Origin: Sphingobacterium allocomposti
Lineage (GTDB): Bacteria; Bacteroidota; Bacteroidia; Sphingobacteriales; Sphingobacteriaceae
Reading direction: 5' to 3'
Assembly: GCF_008124885.1 (NCBI RefSeq)
Contig: NZ_VNHX01000001.1
Location: 248,001-312,000 of the forward strand
DNA: 64,000 nucleotides
Below, piece by piece: positions 55,164 to 64,000 of the stretch; within the stretch, counting starts at the first letter, position 1; each line of letters begins with the position of its first letter. The notes beneath the pieces were generated by a model. That model was given only the letters and a program-made list of their open reading frames with translations. It was not told the DNA's origin and did no database searches. The position numbers and the translations under genes were made by a program.

Positions 55164-55209
55164 CCTGAACGGCAAGGAAAAATTAGTAACTGACGAATGA
55201 CCAGTACAG

Positions 55210-56538
55210 ATGAACAAGATAATAATATTTTTAATAGCTATTCTCACGGCGGCGGTAGCCGTCGCCTGTAAAGAGGATTTTAAATACCCGCTCGGCGGCG
55301 GTGCCCCAAAGCTGTCCATCAGGGAAGTGACGACAGAAGCTCATTTTGGAGATAGCCTGTCTTTTTATGTGTCCGTCGCTGACGATGGGACGGCGTTATC
55401 CACTTTGAAAGTCGAGCTCTATTTTAGCGGAGATAAAGTGAGCGAGACGGTCATAAGGACCAAAAATTATGGAGATTACCGTGGTAAATTGTTCGTTCCG
55501 TTTTTCAAAGATATTCCAGATGGCACTGCGCAACTGAGATTTGTATTGCAAAATGTGGGTATGGTCGAGGCCATCGAAACGAAGGACCTGGAACTGACAC
55601 GGCCCGACTTTCCTTACATCGATTTAGTTACCGAAAATACAACGATACGCATGGAAAGGACGGGAATTAACCAATATGCCGTGACCGGCGAGCTGCCCCA
55701 AAAGGTTAGGGCGTTTATTCAAGCACCGGCGGTGGGTGCGAACGGTAATAACATAACCTTCGGATGGGATAACGGGAAGATTGTGGAAGGAAGCACACAG
55801 CAAATCCCGTTTTCCTACCTAACGCCTGGCGTATATACCATTTCCTTCAACACGTTTACCTACGAAGCTGCACCGTTCCAAAGTTATGAGGTAAACGGTG
55901 TTGAAATGCGTATGCTGGATGATACCCATTACGCTGCAGACCTGACTCTGACGGCCGATCAGGAGATCGCATTTACAAACATTCCTACGTTAGACGAATG
56001 GTGGATAGATCCTGACTTCATAAGAGAGGATAGCGGTAGGTTACTCTTTAATGCGCTGTCGGGAAAGTATCGGATCACGGCGGACTTTGACAAGAAGTAT
56101 TTTATTGTGGAAGCCATGGATGGCGACGAAACCGCGAAACTGGGGCAGGATGGCAGCGGTGCGATCTGGATCATTGGAGAGGGAATCGGAAAGCCTAGTC
56201 TGGGTAATGAAGTCGGCTGGGTCACCGAAAAGGCGCTATGTTTAGCTCCTATTGGCGGAAAGAAGTATAGAGTGACCGTAGTCGCTGGACAAACGATCCG
56301 TGCGGACGCTATTAATTTCAAGTTCTTCCATCAAAAAGGATGGGGAGGAGAGTTTACAAATGAACGCCTCTCCACAAGCAGTGACCTCATTTTTATAGGA
56401 GATGGTAAAAACGGCCGTGACCCCGGCAATCTAGGTGTGATGCCGGACAAGCGGCTGACGGCGGGTGCCACGTATATGCTGACGCTAGACGTTTCTGCCG
56501 GCATCGACAAAGCTGTATTGTCTATCGAGCTGAAATAA
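55210..56538 (+). CDS. Surface glycan-binding lipoprotein (SusE/F-like position)
   Basis: A 442-residue lipoprotein (TAAVAVAC, Cys 20) made of successive beta-sandwich units: an N-terminal Ig-like part (LSIREVTTEAHFGDSLSFYV) and two or more later units (GVYTISFNTFTYEAAPFQSY; KFFHQKGWGGEFTNERLSTS). The last unit resembles the DUF5125/DUF5121 kind of domain in PUL proteins. It holds the place of the accessory glycan-binding protein after SusD and the GH30 enzyme. Aromatic residues (DEWWIDPDF; GWGGEF) could form the glucan-binding face. A terminator follows. Confidence 0.8.
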   Translation: MNKIIIFLIAILTAAVAVACKEDFKYPLGGGAPKLSIREVTTEAHFGDSLSFYVSVADDGTALSTLKVELYFSGDKVSETVIRTKNYGDYRGKLFVPFFKDIPDGTAQLRFVLQNVGMVEAIETKDLELTRPDFPYIDLVTENTTIRMERTGINQYAVTGELPQKVRAFIQAPAVGANGNNITFGWDNGKIVEGSTQQIPFSYLTPGVYTISFNTFTYEAAPFQSYEVNGVEMRMLDDTHYAADLTLTADQEIAFTNIPTLDEWWIDPDFIREDSGRLLFNALSGKYRITADFDKKYFIVEAMDGDETAKLGQDGSGAIWIIGEGIGKPSLGNEVGWVTEKALCLAPIGGKKYRVTVVAGQTIRADAINFKFFHQKGWGGEFTNERLSTSSDLIFIGDGKNGRDPGNLGVMPDKRLTAGATYMLTLDVSAGIDKAVLSIELK

Positions 56539-56562
56539 AAATGCGTCGGATAAGCAATTGTA

Positions 56563-56595
56563 AGATCGGGGACGGAAAAGTTCCCGATCTTTTTT
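56563..56595 (+). terminator. Terminator of utilisation locus 2
   Basis: AGATCGGGGAC (56563-56573) pairs with GTTCCCGATCT (56580-56590), with one G-T pair, followed by a T-run. Confidence 0.88.
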
Positions 56596-56602
56596 ATGGA
56601 TA

Positions 56603-56610
56603 TACCTTTG
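56603..56610 (+). promoter_or_regulatory. Promoter of the isoaspartyl peptidase gene, -7 box TACCTTTG
   Basis: An exact TAnnTTTG match eight bases after the preceding terminator and 42 nt before the start codon. Confidence 0.7.
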
Positions 56611-56652
56611 GGATTTAGTACATTCACTTAAAAAACATAAAGATCAGATAGT

Positions 56653-57681
56653 ATGATGAAAAATATCCTCGTTTTATGGTTGTTGCTCAATATTGGCTTT
56701 CCTGCTGCCCGGGGGCAGGAAAACGATAATCCGAAATATGTCCTGGCGATACATGGCGGTGCGGGAACTATCCTTAAGAAGAACATGAGCGACTCTTTGG
56801 AGAAAGCTTATCAGGCAGTGCTTTCGGAGTCTCTGAGGGTTGGCTACAGGATATTGAAAGGGGGCGGGTCAAGTATAGACGCGGTATCTGCTGCGATACA
56901 GGTGATGGAAGACTCACCGCTTTTTAATGCGGGAAAGGGCGCGGTATTTAATCATCAAGGCCAGAACGAACTAGACGCTTCTATCATGGATGGGAGCACC
57001 TTACGGGCGGGGGCTGTGGCGGGTGTGCATACTGTGAAAAATCCCATAACCGCGGCACGGGCCGTAATGGAAAGGTCAGAGCATGTACTCATGATAGGAG
57101 CGGGGGCAGAAGAATTTTCGGCTGCCCATGGTGTGACGATCGTCGACCCGTCCTATTTCTGGACGCAGCCGCGGTGGGATGCTTTGCAGCGGATACGCCA
57201 ACGGGATGCGGAGAAGACGGAGCTAGACCATCAGGCGCTTCAAATCCGGGAAAAAAAATATGTGGACGAAAAGTTTGGCACTGTCGGATGCGTGGCTTTG
57301 GATCAGAACGGAAATTTAGCTGCCGGCACGTCTACCGGAGGAATGACCAATAAAAAATATGGGCGGGTCGGAGATGCTCCCATCATCGGAGCGGGAACAT
57401 ACGCCAATGACCAGGTCGCCGTTTCATGTACCGGCTGGGGCGAGTATTATATACGGACGGTAGCAGCATACGATGTTGCGGCGCAGCTAAAGTATGGAGC
57501 GTCAACGGCGGCGGAAGCTGCTGCACAGGTGATAAAAAAAATTGGAGATTTAGGAGGCAACGGCGGTATGATTGTTCTCGACCGACATGGCGGAGTAACC
57601 ATGCCTTTCAATACGGAAGGAATGTACAGGGGAGCCATTACCGAGGATGGACATATTGATATCCGTATCTATAAAGACTAA
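56653..57681 (+). CDS. Isoaspartyl peptidase / plant-type L-asparaginase (Ntn hydrolase T2)
   Basis: A 342-residue protein with signal peptide (ending near ARGQEN), so it probably acts in the periplasm. Motifs are ALAIHGGAGT-like VLAIHGGAGTILKK at the start, GGGSSIDAVSAAIQVMEDSP, FNAGKGAVFNHQGQNELDAS and the self-cleavage site EKFGTVGCVALD with nucleophile Thr210. AGTSTGGMTNKKYGRVGDAP follows, binding substrate. It removes beta-aspartyl groups from peptides and can hydrolyse asparagine. It has its own promoter and is convergent with mtgA. Confidence 0.95.
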   Translation: MMKNILVLWLLLNIGFPAARGQENDNPKYVLAIHGGAGTILKKNMSDSLEKAYQAVLSESLRVGYRILKGGGSSIDAVSAAIQVMEDSPLFNAGKGAVFNHQGQNELDASIMDGSTLRAGAVAGVHTVKNPITAARAVMERSEHVLMIGAGAEEFSAAHGVTIVDPSYFWTQPRWDALQRIRQRDAEKTELDHQALQIREKKYVDEKFGTVGCVALDQNGNLAAGTSTGGMTNKKYGRVGDAPIIGAGTYANDQVAVSCTGWGEYYIRTVAAYDVAAQLKYGASTAAEAAAQVIKKIGDLGGNGGMIVLDRHGGVTMPFNTEGMYRGAITEDGHIDIRIYKD

Positions 57682-57722
57682 TCCCCCCCGTGCTGGGGTA
57701 TTGAGAGCCAGCGTGCCTGTCG

Positions 57723-58472
57723 CTATTTGGGGATGGTATAGTAATTCATATATCGGACGATGCTGTTGGCCCGCCTGTTGATATATGCGGACGGACGCCG
57801 TGCATCCCATTTTTGCGGACTTGGAAGAATCGCTATAATTAGGGCGGCCTCTTTTCTGGTCAGGCTTTTTGCCGACTTTTGAAAGTAGTAACGGGCCGCC
57901 GCCTCGGCTCCATATACGCCTTGGCCCATCTCGATAACATTTAAATAGACTTCAAGGATACGCTTCTTGCTCCAAAAGGTTTCGATCAGTACCGTAAAGT
58001 ATGTTTCCAGCCCCTTCCGTAGCCATGAGCGTTCGGGCCAAAGAAATACGTTCTTGGCAACCTGTTGGCTGATTGTGCTGCCACCCCGCAGCTTCTTGCC
58101 GGCAAGATTTTTTTCGAAAGCTTGCTTGATGGCGTCGGTATCAAAGCCGTTGTGTGTCAAAAAATGAGCGTCTTCCCCCGCGATGGCAGCACGCTTCAGG
58201 TTGTCTGATAGCTCATCATAGTCCAGCCACTTTTTTTCTATCTTCCATGTTTTGCCGGCGGCTTTTCGTTCGAAGCCTCTTTTCAGCTGAAGGTAGGTAA
58301 CAGGCGGGTTCATGACAGTCAACAGCAACACCCAGAACAAAGAAAATCCAATAAACAAAATCACGATGCGGGCAATCCAAATGCCGACTTTGTGTTTCCA
58401 ATGCCGTTTAGGCTTTTTCTTCGGTGTATTTTTCTTCGTTGTCTTGAGCCTGGACCTTTTGATTGCCATCAC
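57723..58472 (-). CDS. mtgA: Monofunctional peptidoglycan glycosyltransferase
   Basis: A 249-residue protein. A basic cytoplasmic tail ([20 protein letters not shown]) and one membrane helix ([20 protein letters not shown]) lead to a GT51 domain: [17 protein letters not shown] with the catalytic Glu, [20 protein letters not shown], and [20 protein letters not shown]. It polymerises lipid II into glycan strands without a transpeptidase domain. It has a TAGCTTTG promoter box close upstream. Confidence 0.95.
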   Translation of the reverse strand: MMAIKRSRLKTTKKNTPKKKPKRHWKHKVGIWIARIVILFIGFSLFWVLLLTVMNPPVTYLQLKRGFERKAAGKTWKIEKKWLDYDELSDNLKRAAIAGEDAHFLTHNGFDTDAIKQAFEKNLAGKKLRGGSTISQQVAKNVFLWPERSWLRKGLETYFTVLIETFWSKKRILEVYLNVIEMGQGVYGAEAAARYYFQKSAKSLTRKEAALIIAILPSPQKWDARRPSAYINRRANSIVRYMNYYTIPK

Positions 58473-58488
58473 ATTTGCTTTTATCCTG

Positions 58489-58496
58489 CAAAGCTA
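58489..58496 (-). promoter_or_regulatory. mtgA promoter, -7 box TAGCTTTG
   Basis: On the minus strand TAGCTTTG matches TAnnTTTG and ends 16 nt before the mtgA start, giving a very short leader. Confidence 0.6.
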
Positions 58497-58640
58497 GTCC
58501 AATTTCTGCAAAAAAATAAGAGACATTCTATTTTCCGCGAAGTTCGTGGGCCTTATGTTCCAAATAGAAAAGGATGCTCACCAACTTGCCAAATCGCACC
58601 ATTTACCTTATTTTTACGGCACACTAAAATCAGAAAACCG

Positions 58641-61247
58641 TTGGCAAAAGAGAAGAAACAAACTCCTTTAATGCAGCAATACAATACAATTAAGGCCAAA
58701 TATCCCGGCGCGCTATTGCTGTTTAGAGTGGGTGATTTTTACGAGACATTTGGGGAAGATGCCATTAAGGCAGCAGGTATTTTAGGTATTGTATTGACAA
58801 AAAGAGGGAACGGGTCGGAGTCCGAGACCGCTCTGGCAGGGTTTCCTCACCATTCGTTGGAAACGTACCTCCCAAAGTTGGTGCGCGCGGGGCAAAGGGT
58901 TGCTATATGCGATCAGCTGGAAGACCCGAAACAGACTAAGACGATCGTGAAGCGCGGTGTTACCGAGTTGGTCACGCCCGGCGTATCGTACAACGATAAT
59001 ATCGTACAACAGAAATCCAACAACTACCTCGCCTCGATTTTTAGTGAAAAGAATCAGTATGGAATATCGTTTTTGGATATATCAACCGGAGAATTCTTGG
59101 TTGCACAAGGCAATGCGAGCTATCTGGATAAGCTGTTACAGGGCTTTAAACCTACGGAAATCATTCTTCCCAAAAAACAATACAAGGACTTTCTGGAGCA
59201 ATTCGGCAGCTCCTATTACACATACACGTTAGACGAATGGCCCTATACGGGGGATTATGCGACAGAGACTCTACTCAAGCACTTCGAGGTAAAGTCGATG
59301 AAAGGGTTTGGGGTCGAGCGCATGCCGCTTGGCATCGTGTCGGCCGGCGTTGCTCTTCATTACCTGAATGAAACAGAACACCGCAACCTACAGCATATCT
59401 CCCAGATCTCCCGCATTGAAGAAGATCGCTTTATGTGGCTGGACCGCTTTACGATCCGCAACCTGGAGCTTATTGGCTCGGCTAACGAAAATGCAACAAC
59501 ACTATCCGACGTTCTGGATCAAACGGCCTCCCCTATGGGAGCGCGTCTTCTGAAACGATGGATGGTGATGCCGCTAAAAGATCTGAAATCTATCGAAGAG
59601 CGGTTGAACGTCGTCGATTATTTTTTTAATAACCGCGACCTTCGGGATGAGTTGATCAAGGAGATCAAACAGGTCGGCGATGTTGAGAGGTTGATTTCAA
59701 AAATCGGTCTGCAGAAGGCCAATCCGCGGGAAGTCATTCAGCTAAAGCGTGCACTGCATGCTATAGAAAGGGTGAAGGAACTGATCAACATAGAGGTATC
59801 GGAACCGCTGCGGATAATCTCCGAACAGCTGAACGCCTGCCATATCATTCGCGATAAGATGGAAAAAACCCTGCAGGCGGAGCCTCCGGTCGCGCTGAAC
59901 AAGGGGAATGTGATCGCCGACGGTGTGGATGTCGAACTGGACAAGTTGCGTAAGGTGGCCTTTGGTGGAAAGGACTACTTATTGGAAATCCAGCGTCGGG
60001 AGGCCGAAGCAACCGGGATTCCTTCGTTGAAGATTGCTTTCAATAATGTTTTTGGCTATTATCTTGAAGTAACCAACACGCATAAGGACAAGGTGCCTGC
60101 TTCCTGGATACGGAAACAGACGCTGGTCAACGCGGAGCGTTATATCACTGAAGAACTGAAGGAATATGAGGAGCAGATATTAGGTGCGGAGGAAAAAATA
60201 CAGGTTATTGAAAGCCGGATTTACGCGGAACTTCTGATGGATATTGCCAACTATATCAAGCCTATACAGCTAAATGCCCAGCTCATAGCCAAGCTTGATG
60301 TGCTGCTGAATTTCGCATTTATCGCCGAGAAAAACTACTATGTGAAGCCGGCCGTTTCAGATAGCAAAATTATAGATATCAAAGGAGGTCGCCATCCCGT
60401 TATCGAAAAGAACCTTCCTTTGGGCGAAGACTACATTACGAATGATACCTTTCTTGATCCGGTATCGCAGCAGATTATCATTATCACAGGACCGAACATG
60501 GCGGGTAAGTCGGCCTTGCTGCGGCAAACCGGACTTATTGTACTGATGGCTCAAATCGGGTGCTTCGTGCCTGCTAAAGAGGCTTCTATAGGTGTGGTAG
60601 ATAAGATTTTTACCCGCGTGGGCGCGTCAGATAATCTTTCCTCCGGCGAATCTACCTTCATGGTGGAGATGAACGAGACGGCAAGTATCATGAATAACCT
60701 CTCAGACCGTTCGCTGATTTTGCTGGACGAGATCGGACGGGGTACGAGCACCTATGATGGTATCTCTATTGCTTGGGCTATCGCCGAGTTCTTGCATAAC
60801 CACCCTACAGCGCGGGCGAAGACATTGTTTGCCACACACTACCACGAACTGAATGAACTGACGACTTCGATGCCGCGGATCAAGAATTTTAACGTTACTG
60901 TAAAAGAGGTAAATAATAAGGTGATCTTTCTGCGAAAGCTCGTTCCGGGAGGGTCCGAGCATAGCTTTGGTATACATGTGGCCAAGCTGGCCGGTATGCC
61001 GCCAAAGCTCATAGGTCGCGCCAGCGAAATACTTAAGCGCCTGGAACAGGAACGCACAGGAGGAGAACAGATCAAAGATAGCATGCGTAAAATACAGAAG
61101 CAGGCCTATCAGCTTCAGATGTTCGCCATCGATGATCCTATTCTTGAGAAAATCCGTGATATGTTAAACAACTTGGATGTCAACACGCTTACGCCTGTTG
61201 AGGCATTGATGAAACTGGATGAAATACAGCGGCTGCTGAAGCATTAG
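58641..61247 (+). CDS. mutS: DNA mismatch repair protein MutS
   Basis: A 868-residue protein with TTG start at 58641. Family members begin MAK.KK.TPLM.QY as [14 protein letters not shown] does here, whereas the open frame upstream has no MutS character and overlaps mtgA. The mismatch-recognition Phe-x-Glu is in [19 protein letters not shown]. The ATPase has Walker [14 protein letters not shown] and Walker [17 protein letters not shown], then the FATHYHEL switch. A C-terminal helical tail follows. It recognises mismatches and recruits MutL. It is a stand-alone gene. Confidence 0.97.
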   Translation: MAKEKKQTPLMQQYNTIKAKYPGALLLFRVGDFYETFGEDAIKAAGILGIVLTKRGNGSESETALAGFPHHSLETYLPKLVRAGQRVAICDQLEDPKQTKTIVKRGVTELVTPGVSYNDNIVQQKSNNYLASIFSEKNQYGISFLDISTGEFLVAQGNASYLDKLLQGFKPTEIILPKKQYKDFLEQFGSSYYTYTLDEWPYTGDYATETLLKHFEVKSMKGFGVERMPLGIVSAGVALHYLNETEHRNLQHISQISRIEEDRFMWLDRFTIRNLELIGSANENATTLSDVLDQTASPMGARLLKRWMVMPLKDLKSIEERLNVVDYFFNNRDLRDELIKEIKQVGDVERLISKIGLQKANPREVIQLKRALHAIERVKELINIEVSEPLRIISEQLNACHIIRDKMEKTLQAEPPVALNKGNVIADGVDVELDKLRKVAFGGKDYLLEIQRREAEATGIPSLKIAFNNVFGYYLEVTNTHKDKVPASWIRKQTLVNAERYITEELKEYEEQILGAEEKIQVIESRIYAELLMDIANYIKPIQLNAQLIAKLDVLLNFAFIAEKNYYVKPAVSDSKIIDIKGGRHPVIEKNLPLGEDYITNDTFLDPVSQQIIIITGPNMAGKSALLRQTGLIVLMAQIGCFVPAKEASIGVVDKIFTRVGASDNLSSGESTFMVEMNETASIMNNLSDRSLILLDEIGRGTSTYDGISIAWAIAEFLHNHPTARAKTLFATHYHELNELTTSMPRIKNFNVTVKEVNNKVIFLRKLVPGGSEHSFGIHVAKLAGMPPKLIGRASEILKRLEQERTGGEQIKDSMRKIQKQAYQLQMFAIDDPILEKIRDMLNNLDVNTLTPVEALMKLDEIQRLLKH

Positions 61248-61306
61248 CAGCTGTCAGAAGGATCCGGAACATGGAACATAGGGCATGTGCTGTGAGGTGG
61301 TTTGTC

Positions 61307-62449
61307 CTAGAAGCGAAAGAATAGCTGCGCGCTGGCGTAGTTAGGCTGAATCGATGTCAACAAATTGTTGTCCCAGTTGTACGGAATATAGTGGTACGCC
61401 AGTTCCAGCCCGATATATTTCTTCATTGACAGGTGCCGCATAATGGAAAGAGCGAGGGATGTCCGCATCGTGTTGACGTTGTGAAAGCGTACGTTGCCTC
61501 CTCCGTCATAGTAATATGGGTCTTCGTAATATCCGGTGGTTTCTGTCAAACCCGTGCCGGTGGTTTCCCAAAATAGCCCCACTTTAGGGTACAGAATAAA
61601 ACTCCCGGCGTCCAATAATTTATAGCCGACGCTTCCGCCAAGCGCCAGGGAAGCCGACGAGTTCACGACTTCTACGGCGTCGTATAATAGGTACTCGAAA
61701 TCGCGGTCGTTGCTGTTTACTCGTATTTTTGCGCCTAGTTCATAAAGAAACGGGGAGGATAGTTTGGATGAATACATAACGCCGAAAACAGGGCTAGCTT
61801 TGAATACCGGGCTGGATCCCGTGATTGGGAATTCCACCCCCGCATAGAGCGTTATACCGGAGCGGTCCTCGTAGTATACGGGGGCAGCCGACGCTCGGGG
61901 GGTCTGTTTCGGTGCAGGCTCCTCATAGGCCTGATAAAACTCGTCTATATGATCTGCGAATAGAAACGCAATGTCCTCCTCCTGTTCCGTCAGATTGTAC
62001 GAGGTAGAGTTGAGCAAAGCCGTCGCCTTTAGTTTGACCAGGGAATCGATAGGGTGGCGCAACGGTATATAGTTGAAGTCCGCCTTATTGTTTTGGTAGA
62101 TGCTGCGATACTCTTGCTCGAGCGCATAATCCCAACGCATCACCAACACTTCGTGATAGTTTTTAGCAAGGTAATCGGCAATAAGTGCTCCCGTAGATTT
62201 CTTCTCAATCAGGGCACGGAGAATCCGCATCCGTTGTGTGAACTCGTTTTCGCCGCAGGTACCCTGTATGGTGGCCAACGTGCTTTCGAGGTTGGTGAAA
62301 TCGTTTTTCTGAAGGATGGGAATCAGCTTTTCCAGTGCTATTTTCGTGATTTGCTCGCAGTCCTGCCAGTCTTCTGTCGCCTTAGCCTCCGAATATAATG
62401 GGAGGGTAAATGCTTGCAGCACAAGGAGAAAAGTTAGAAATCTAGCCAT
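61307..62449 (-). CDS. Exported protein with C-terminal outer-membrane barrel-like region
   Basis: I start at ATG 62449 (380 residues); a TTG two codons earlier is weaker. Signal peptide MARFLTFLLVLQAFTLPLYS. Residues about 25-180 are helical with two cysteines (DCEQ and GTCGEN). After a linker with PAPKQTPRASAAP the last 180 residues alternate aromatic and polar strands (GITLYAGVEFPI; SASLALGGSVGYKL) and end in a terminal Phe (SAQLFFRF), the mark of an outer-membrane barrel. I do not recognise a named family. It is transcribed away from trmN6. Confidence 0.65.
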   Translation of the reverse strand: MARFLTFLLVLQAFTLPLYSEAKATEDWQDCEQITKIALEKLIPILQKNDFTNLESTLATIQGTCGENEFTQRMRILRALIEKKSTGALIADYLAKNYHEVLVMRWDYALEQEYRSIYQNNKADFNYIPLRHPIDSLVKLKATALLNSTSYNLTEQEEDIAFLFADHIDEFYQAYEEPAPKQTPRASAAPVYYEDRSGITLYAGVEFPITGSSPVFKASPVFGVMYSSKLSSPFLYELGAKIRVNSNDRDFEYLLYDAVEVVNSSASLALGGSVGYKLLDAGSFILYPKVGLFWETTGTGLTETTGYYEDPYYYDGGGNVRFHNVNTMRTSLALSIMRHLSMKKYIGLELAYHYIPYNWDNNLLTSIQPNYASAQLFFRF

Positions 62450-62546
62450 GGTCAAATAATGTACGCCAAAATATGAAAATAAATCCGCTTCTGAAAGAAG
62501 AGCATTCAGAAGGCAGGAAATTTAACGTAACTTTACGTTTTATAGT

Positions 62547-63248
62547 ATGGGATCCGTTTTTCGTTTTAAACAGTTTGAAATAGACCAAGGCGACTGCGCC
62601 ATGAAAATCAATACCGACGGGGTACTACTGGGGGCGTTGGCAGAGGGGCCAGACGCCCGGCGGGTGCTGGACATCGGAACGGGCACGGGGGTGATAGCGA
62701 TGATGATCGCGCAACGATATCCTGAGGCTAGCATCGATGCGGTAGAGATAGACGAGCATGCCAGCATGCAGGCGTATAAAAACTTCAGACGGTCGGTCTT
62801 TTCGGAGCGGCTTCATGTCATTGGTGGCGCGTTTGAAGACACGGTGCCTACCGAACCTTACGATCTTATCGTTTCGAATCCACCGTTTTATACAAACTCG
62901 CTGCATAATCCCGATCCGAGAAGGAAGATGGCGAAGCACGCAGACAACGGTTTTTTCGAGCGCTTGCTGTCTTTTGTGGAAAGAAATCTCAGTGGGAATG
63001 GCAAGTTTCAATGTATAGTGCCGGTAACGGTGGCCGATATGCTGGCCGACATCCTGCCTGAAGGACTTTTCCTGCAGGAGGAACTGTCTATCTGCTCCTT
63101 CCCGGGGGAGGAACCCATAAGGAGACTGCTCAGCTTTGGCAGGGCAGCGAACGTGCTACGGAGCGATTTGTTTGTTATCTATGCCGGAAAGGGCGTATAT
63201 ACGCAGCGGTATAAAGACATCTTGCAACCTTATTTTTTAGCTTTTTAA
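62547..63248 (+). CDS. tRNA1(Val) adenine-37 N6-methyltransferase (TrmN6/YfiC family)
   Basis: A 233-residue class I SAM-dependent methyltransferase. The SAM-binding motif is VLDIGTGTGVIAMMIAQRYP, the acidic motif II is IDAVEIDEHA and the catalytic N6-adenine motif is NPPFYTNS. The N-terminal FRFKQFEIDQGDCAMKINTDG is typical of YfiC proteins, which modify A37 of valine tRNA. Stand-alone gene followed by a small inverted-repeat element. Confidence 0.92.
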   Translation: MGSVFRFKQFEIDQGDCAMKINTDGVLLGALAEGPDARRVLDIGTGTGVIAMMIAQRYPEASIDAVEIDEHASMQAYKNFRRSVFSERLHVIGGAFEDTVPTEPYDLIVSNPPFYTNSLHNPDPRRKMAKHADNGFFERLLSFVERNLSGNGKFQCIVPVTVADMLADILPEGLFLQEELSICSFPGEEPIRRLLSFGRAANVLRSDLFVIYAGKGVYTQRYKDILQPYFLAF

Positions 63249-63253
63249 CTTTG

Positions 63254-63403
63254 GTACATGACAAAAACCGGAGACAAAAAATGGCATGGCGGGGAACCGC
63301 GTTCATCAGGGCGGTTGCATCAGCCTACGGGGGCTCGCATATATTCCTGGGGGCTGCTTCGCGGCAGTACCTCGCAGGATCCGGCAGATTTTTTGTCATG
63401 TAC
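63254..63403. mobile_element. MITE-like element, 150 bp with 14-bp terminal inverted repeats
   Basis: GTACATGACAAAAA (63254-63267) and TTTTTGTCATGTAC (63390-63403) are perfect inverted copies at the two ends of a 150-bp stretch without a convincing gene. It lies between trmN6 and the phosphodiesterase gene. No clear target duplication is seen. Its ends differ from those of the element at 44288-44434. Confidence 0.45.
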
Positions 63404-63419
63404 TGTACTTTACTAATAA

Positions 63420-63914
63420 ATGATGAAAGTAGGACTCCTTTCGGATACGCATGGGTATCTGGACGATGCGGTTTTTCGGTATTTTGATCAGTGCGATGAA
63501 ATTTGGCATGCGGGCGACTTCGGTTCCATTGCGGTTGTCGATACATTGACAGCTTTTAAGCCTTTTCGGGGTGTGTGGGGGAATATCGATGGTCGGGATG
63601 TCCGCATGGCTTGTCCGGAACATAACCGGTTTGTCTGTGAAGGTGTTGATGTGTGGATGACCCATATCGGAGGCTATCCGGGACGCTACGCTCCACAGGT
63701 AAAGCCGGAGATTGTCTCGCGTCCACCGAAGCTTTTTATCTGTGGACATTCCCATATCCTAAAGGTGCAGTATGATCCCAAATTGGGGTTGTTGCATCTG
63801 AATCCCGGAGCAGCGGGAAAACAGGGCTGGCATAAAGTCCGTACCTTGATGCGCTTTGATATCCGCGATGAGCGGATAGAAAATCTGGAGGTCATCGAGT
63901 TAGGCGCGCGTTAG
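63420..63914 (+). CDS. Metallophosphoesterase, YfcE/MJ0936 type phosphodiesterase
   Basis: A 164-residue protein. Metallophosphoesterase motifs are GLLSDTHGYLD (D-x-H), IWHAGDFGS (GDxxS-like), FRGVWGNIDGRD (GNxD), DVWMTHIGGYPGRY and LFICGHSHILKV (GHSH), and the LHLNPGAAG loop, which together bind two metal ions. The family cleaves phosphodiesters; its natural substrate in Bacteroidota is not settled. The stop lies 1 nt from the end of a convergent gene. Confidence 0.93.
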   Translation: MMKVGLLSDTHGYLDDAVFRYFDQCDEIWHAGDFGSIAVVDTLTAFKPFRGVWGNIDGRDVRMACPEHNRFVCEGVDVWMTHIGGYPGRYAPQVKPEIVSRPPKLFICGHSHILKVQYDPKLGLLHLNPGAAGKQGWHKVRTLMRFDIRDERIENLEVIELGAR

Positions 63915-63915
63915 C

Positions 63916-64000
63916 TTAAAGGCTGTCGCGAACCTCCAGCAGGAATTTCTTCAAACGTTCTAGCGAGTCGATGACCCGCTGGTTTTCTTTAACTTCGTTC
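63916..64000 (-). CDS. 3' end of an unidentified gene, partial
   Basis: On the minus strand an open frame runs in from beyond the window and ends at TAA (63916-63918). The visible 27 residues (NEVKENQRVIDSLERLKKFL, then LEVRDSL) form a charged helix with heptad-like leucines, probably a coiled-coil tail. Too short to identify. It is convergent with the phosphodiesterase gene. Confidence 0.55.
   Translation of the reverse strand, partial: NEVKENQRVIDSLERLKKFLLEVRDSL

Noticed and set aside
63251..63487. Plus-strand frame over the inverted-repeat element
   Set aside because: It runs through both ends of the element and into the phosphodiesterase gene in another frame, with no protein character.

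Overview
The window is chromosomal DNA from a member of the Bacteroidota, most probably the Sphingobacteriaceae (Sphingobacterium/Pedobacter/Parapedobacter type). The evidence is two SusC/SusD loci, promoters of the Bacteroidota form TAnnTTTG, few Shine-Dalgarno sequences, an Alternative Complex III operon in the gene order usual for this phylum, and several Bacteroidota-only families (DUF4920, DUF6377-type regulators). I see no phage, plasmid, CRISPR, rRNA or tRNA genes.

Layout. 1-762: no convincing gene, one strong hairpin. 763-9325: polysaccharide utilisation locus 1 (ROK regulator, SusC, SusD, GH29 alpha-L-fucosidase, sialidase-like BNR protein). 9468-13380: rpsO, pnp and an exported protein with a TonB-C-like segment. 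13439-17701: DUF493 protein, GH92 alpha-mannosidase, divergent LacI regulator, msrB. 18010-34734: a long respiratory operon, actABCDEF (Alternative Complex III, quinol to cytochrome c or oxidase), coxB-coxA, ctaA, ctaB, two subunit III genes, subunit IV, a Sco-like protein without the usual copper ligands, and a DUF420 membrane protein. 34836-46615: mostly housekeeping genes (pckA, LD-carboxypeptidase, metG, PI-PLC-like lipoprotein, brnQ, folP, DUF4920, tsaC/sua5-type, dapD), with several intergenic dyads and an overlooked reading frame after brnQ. 46851-56538: S4 protein followed by utilisation locus 2 (DUF6377-type membrane regulator, SusC, SusD, GH30 glucanase, surface glycan-binding lipoprotein), the layout expected for beta-1,6-glucan use. 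56603-64000: isoaspartyl peptidase, mtgA, mutS, exported barrel-like protein, trmN6-type methyltransferase, YfcE-type phosphodiesterase and the 3' end of one more gene.

How it fits together. The organism is an aerobic glycan degrader: outer-membrane SusCD pairs import oligosaccharides released by surface and periplasmic glycosidases (fucosidase, sialidase-like, mannosidase, beta-1,6-glucanase), each set beside its own regulator (ROK, LacI, DUF6377). The respiratory operon encodes a complete quinol-to-oxygen branch, probably a supercomplex, with its heme A synthesis enzymes.

The most unusual items are the Sco-like protein lacking CxxxC in an otherwise canonical oxidase operon, a start-less but protein-like 66-codon frame behind brnQ, two short elements of about 150 bp bounded by 13-14 bp inverted repeats (44288-44434 and 63254-63403), a perfect 32-bp palindrome after metG, an interrupted palindrome over the promoter region of the respiratory operon, and a ROK regulator whose 3' end contains the SusC leader. 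I did not find a system that I can claim is wholly new.
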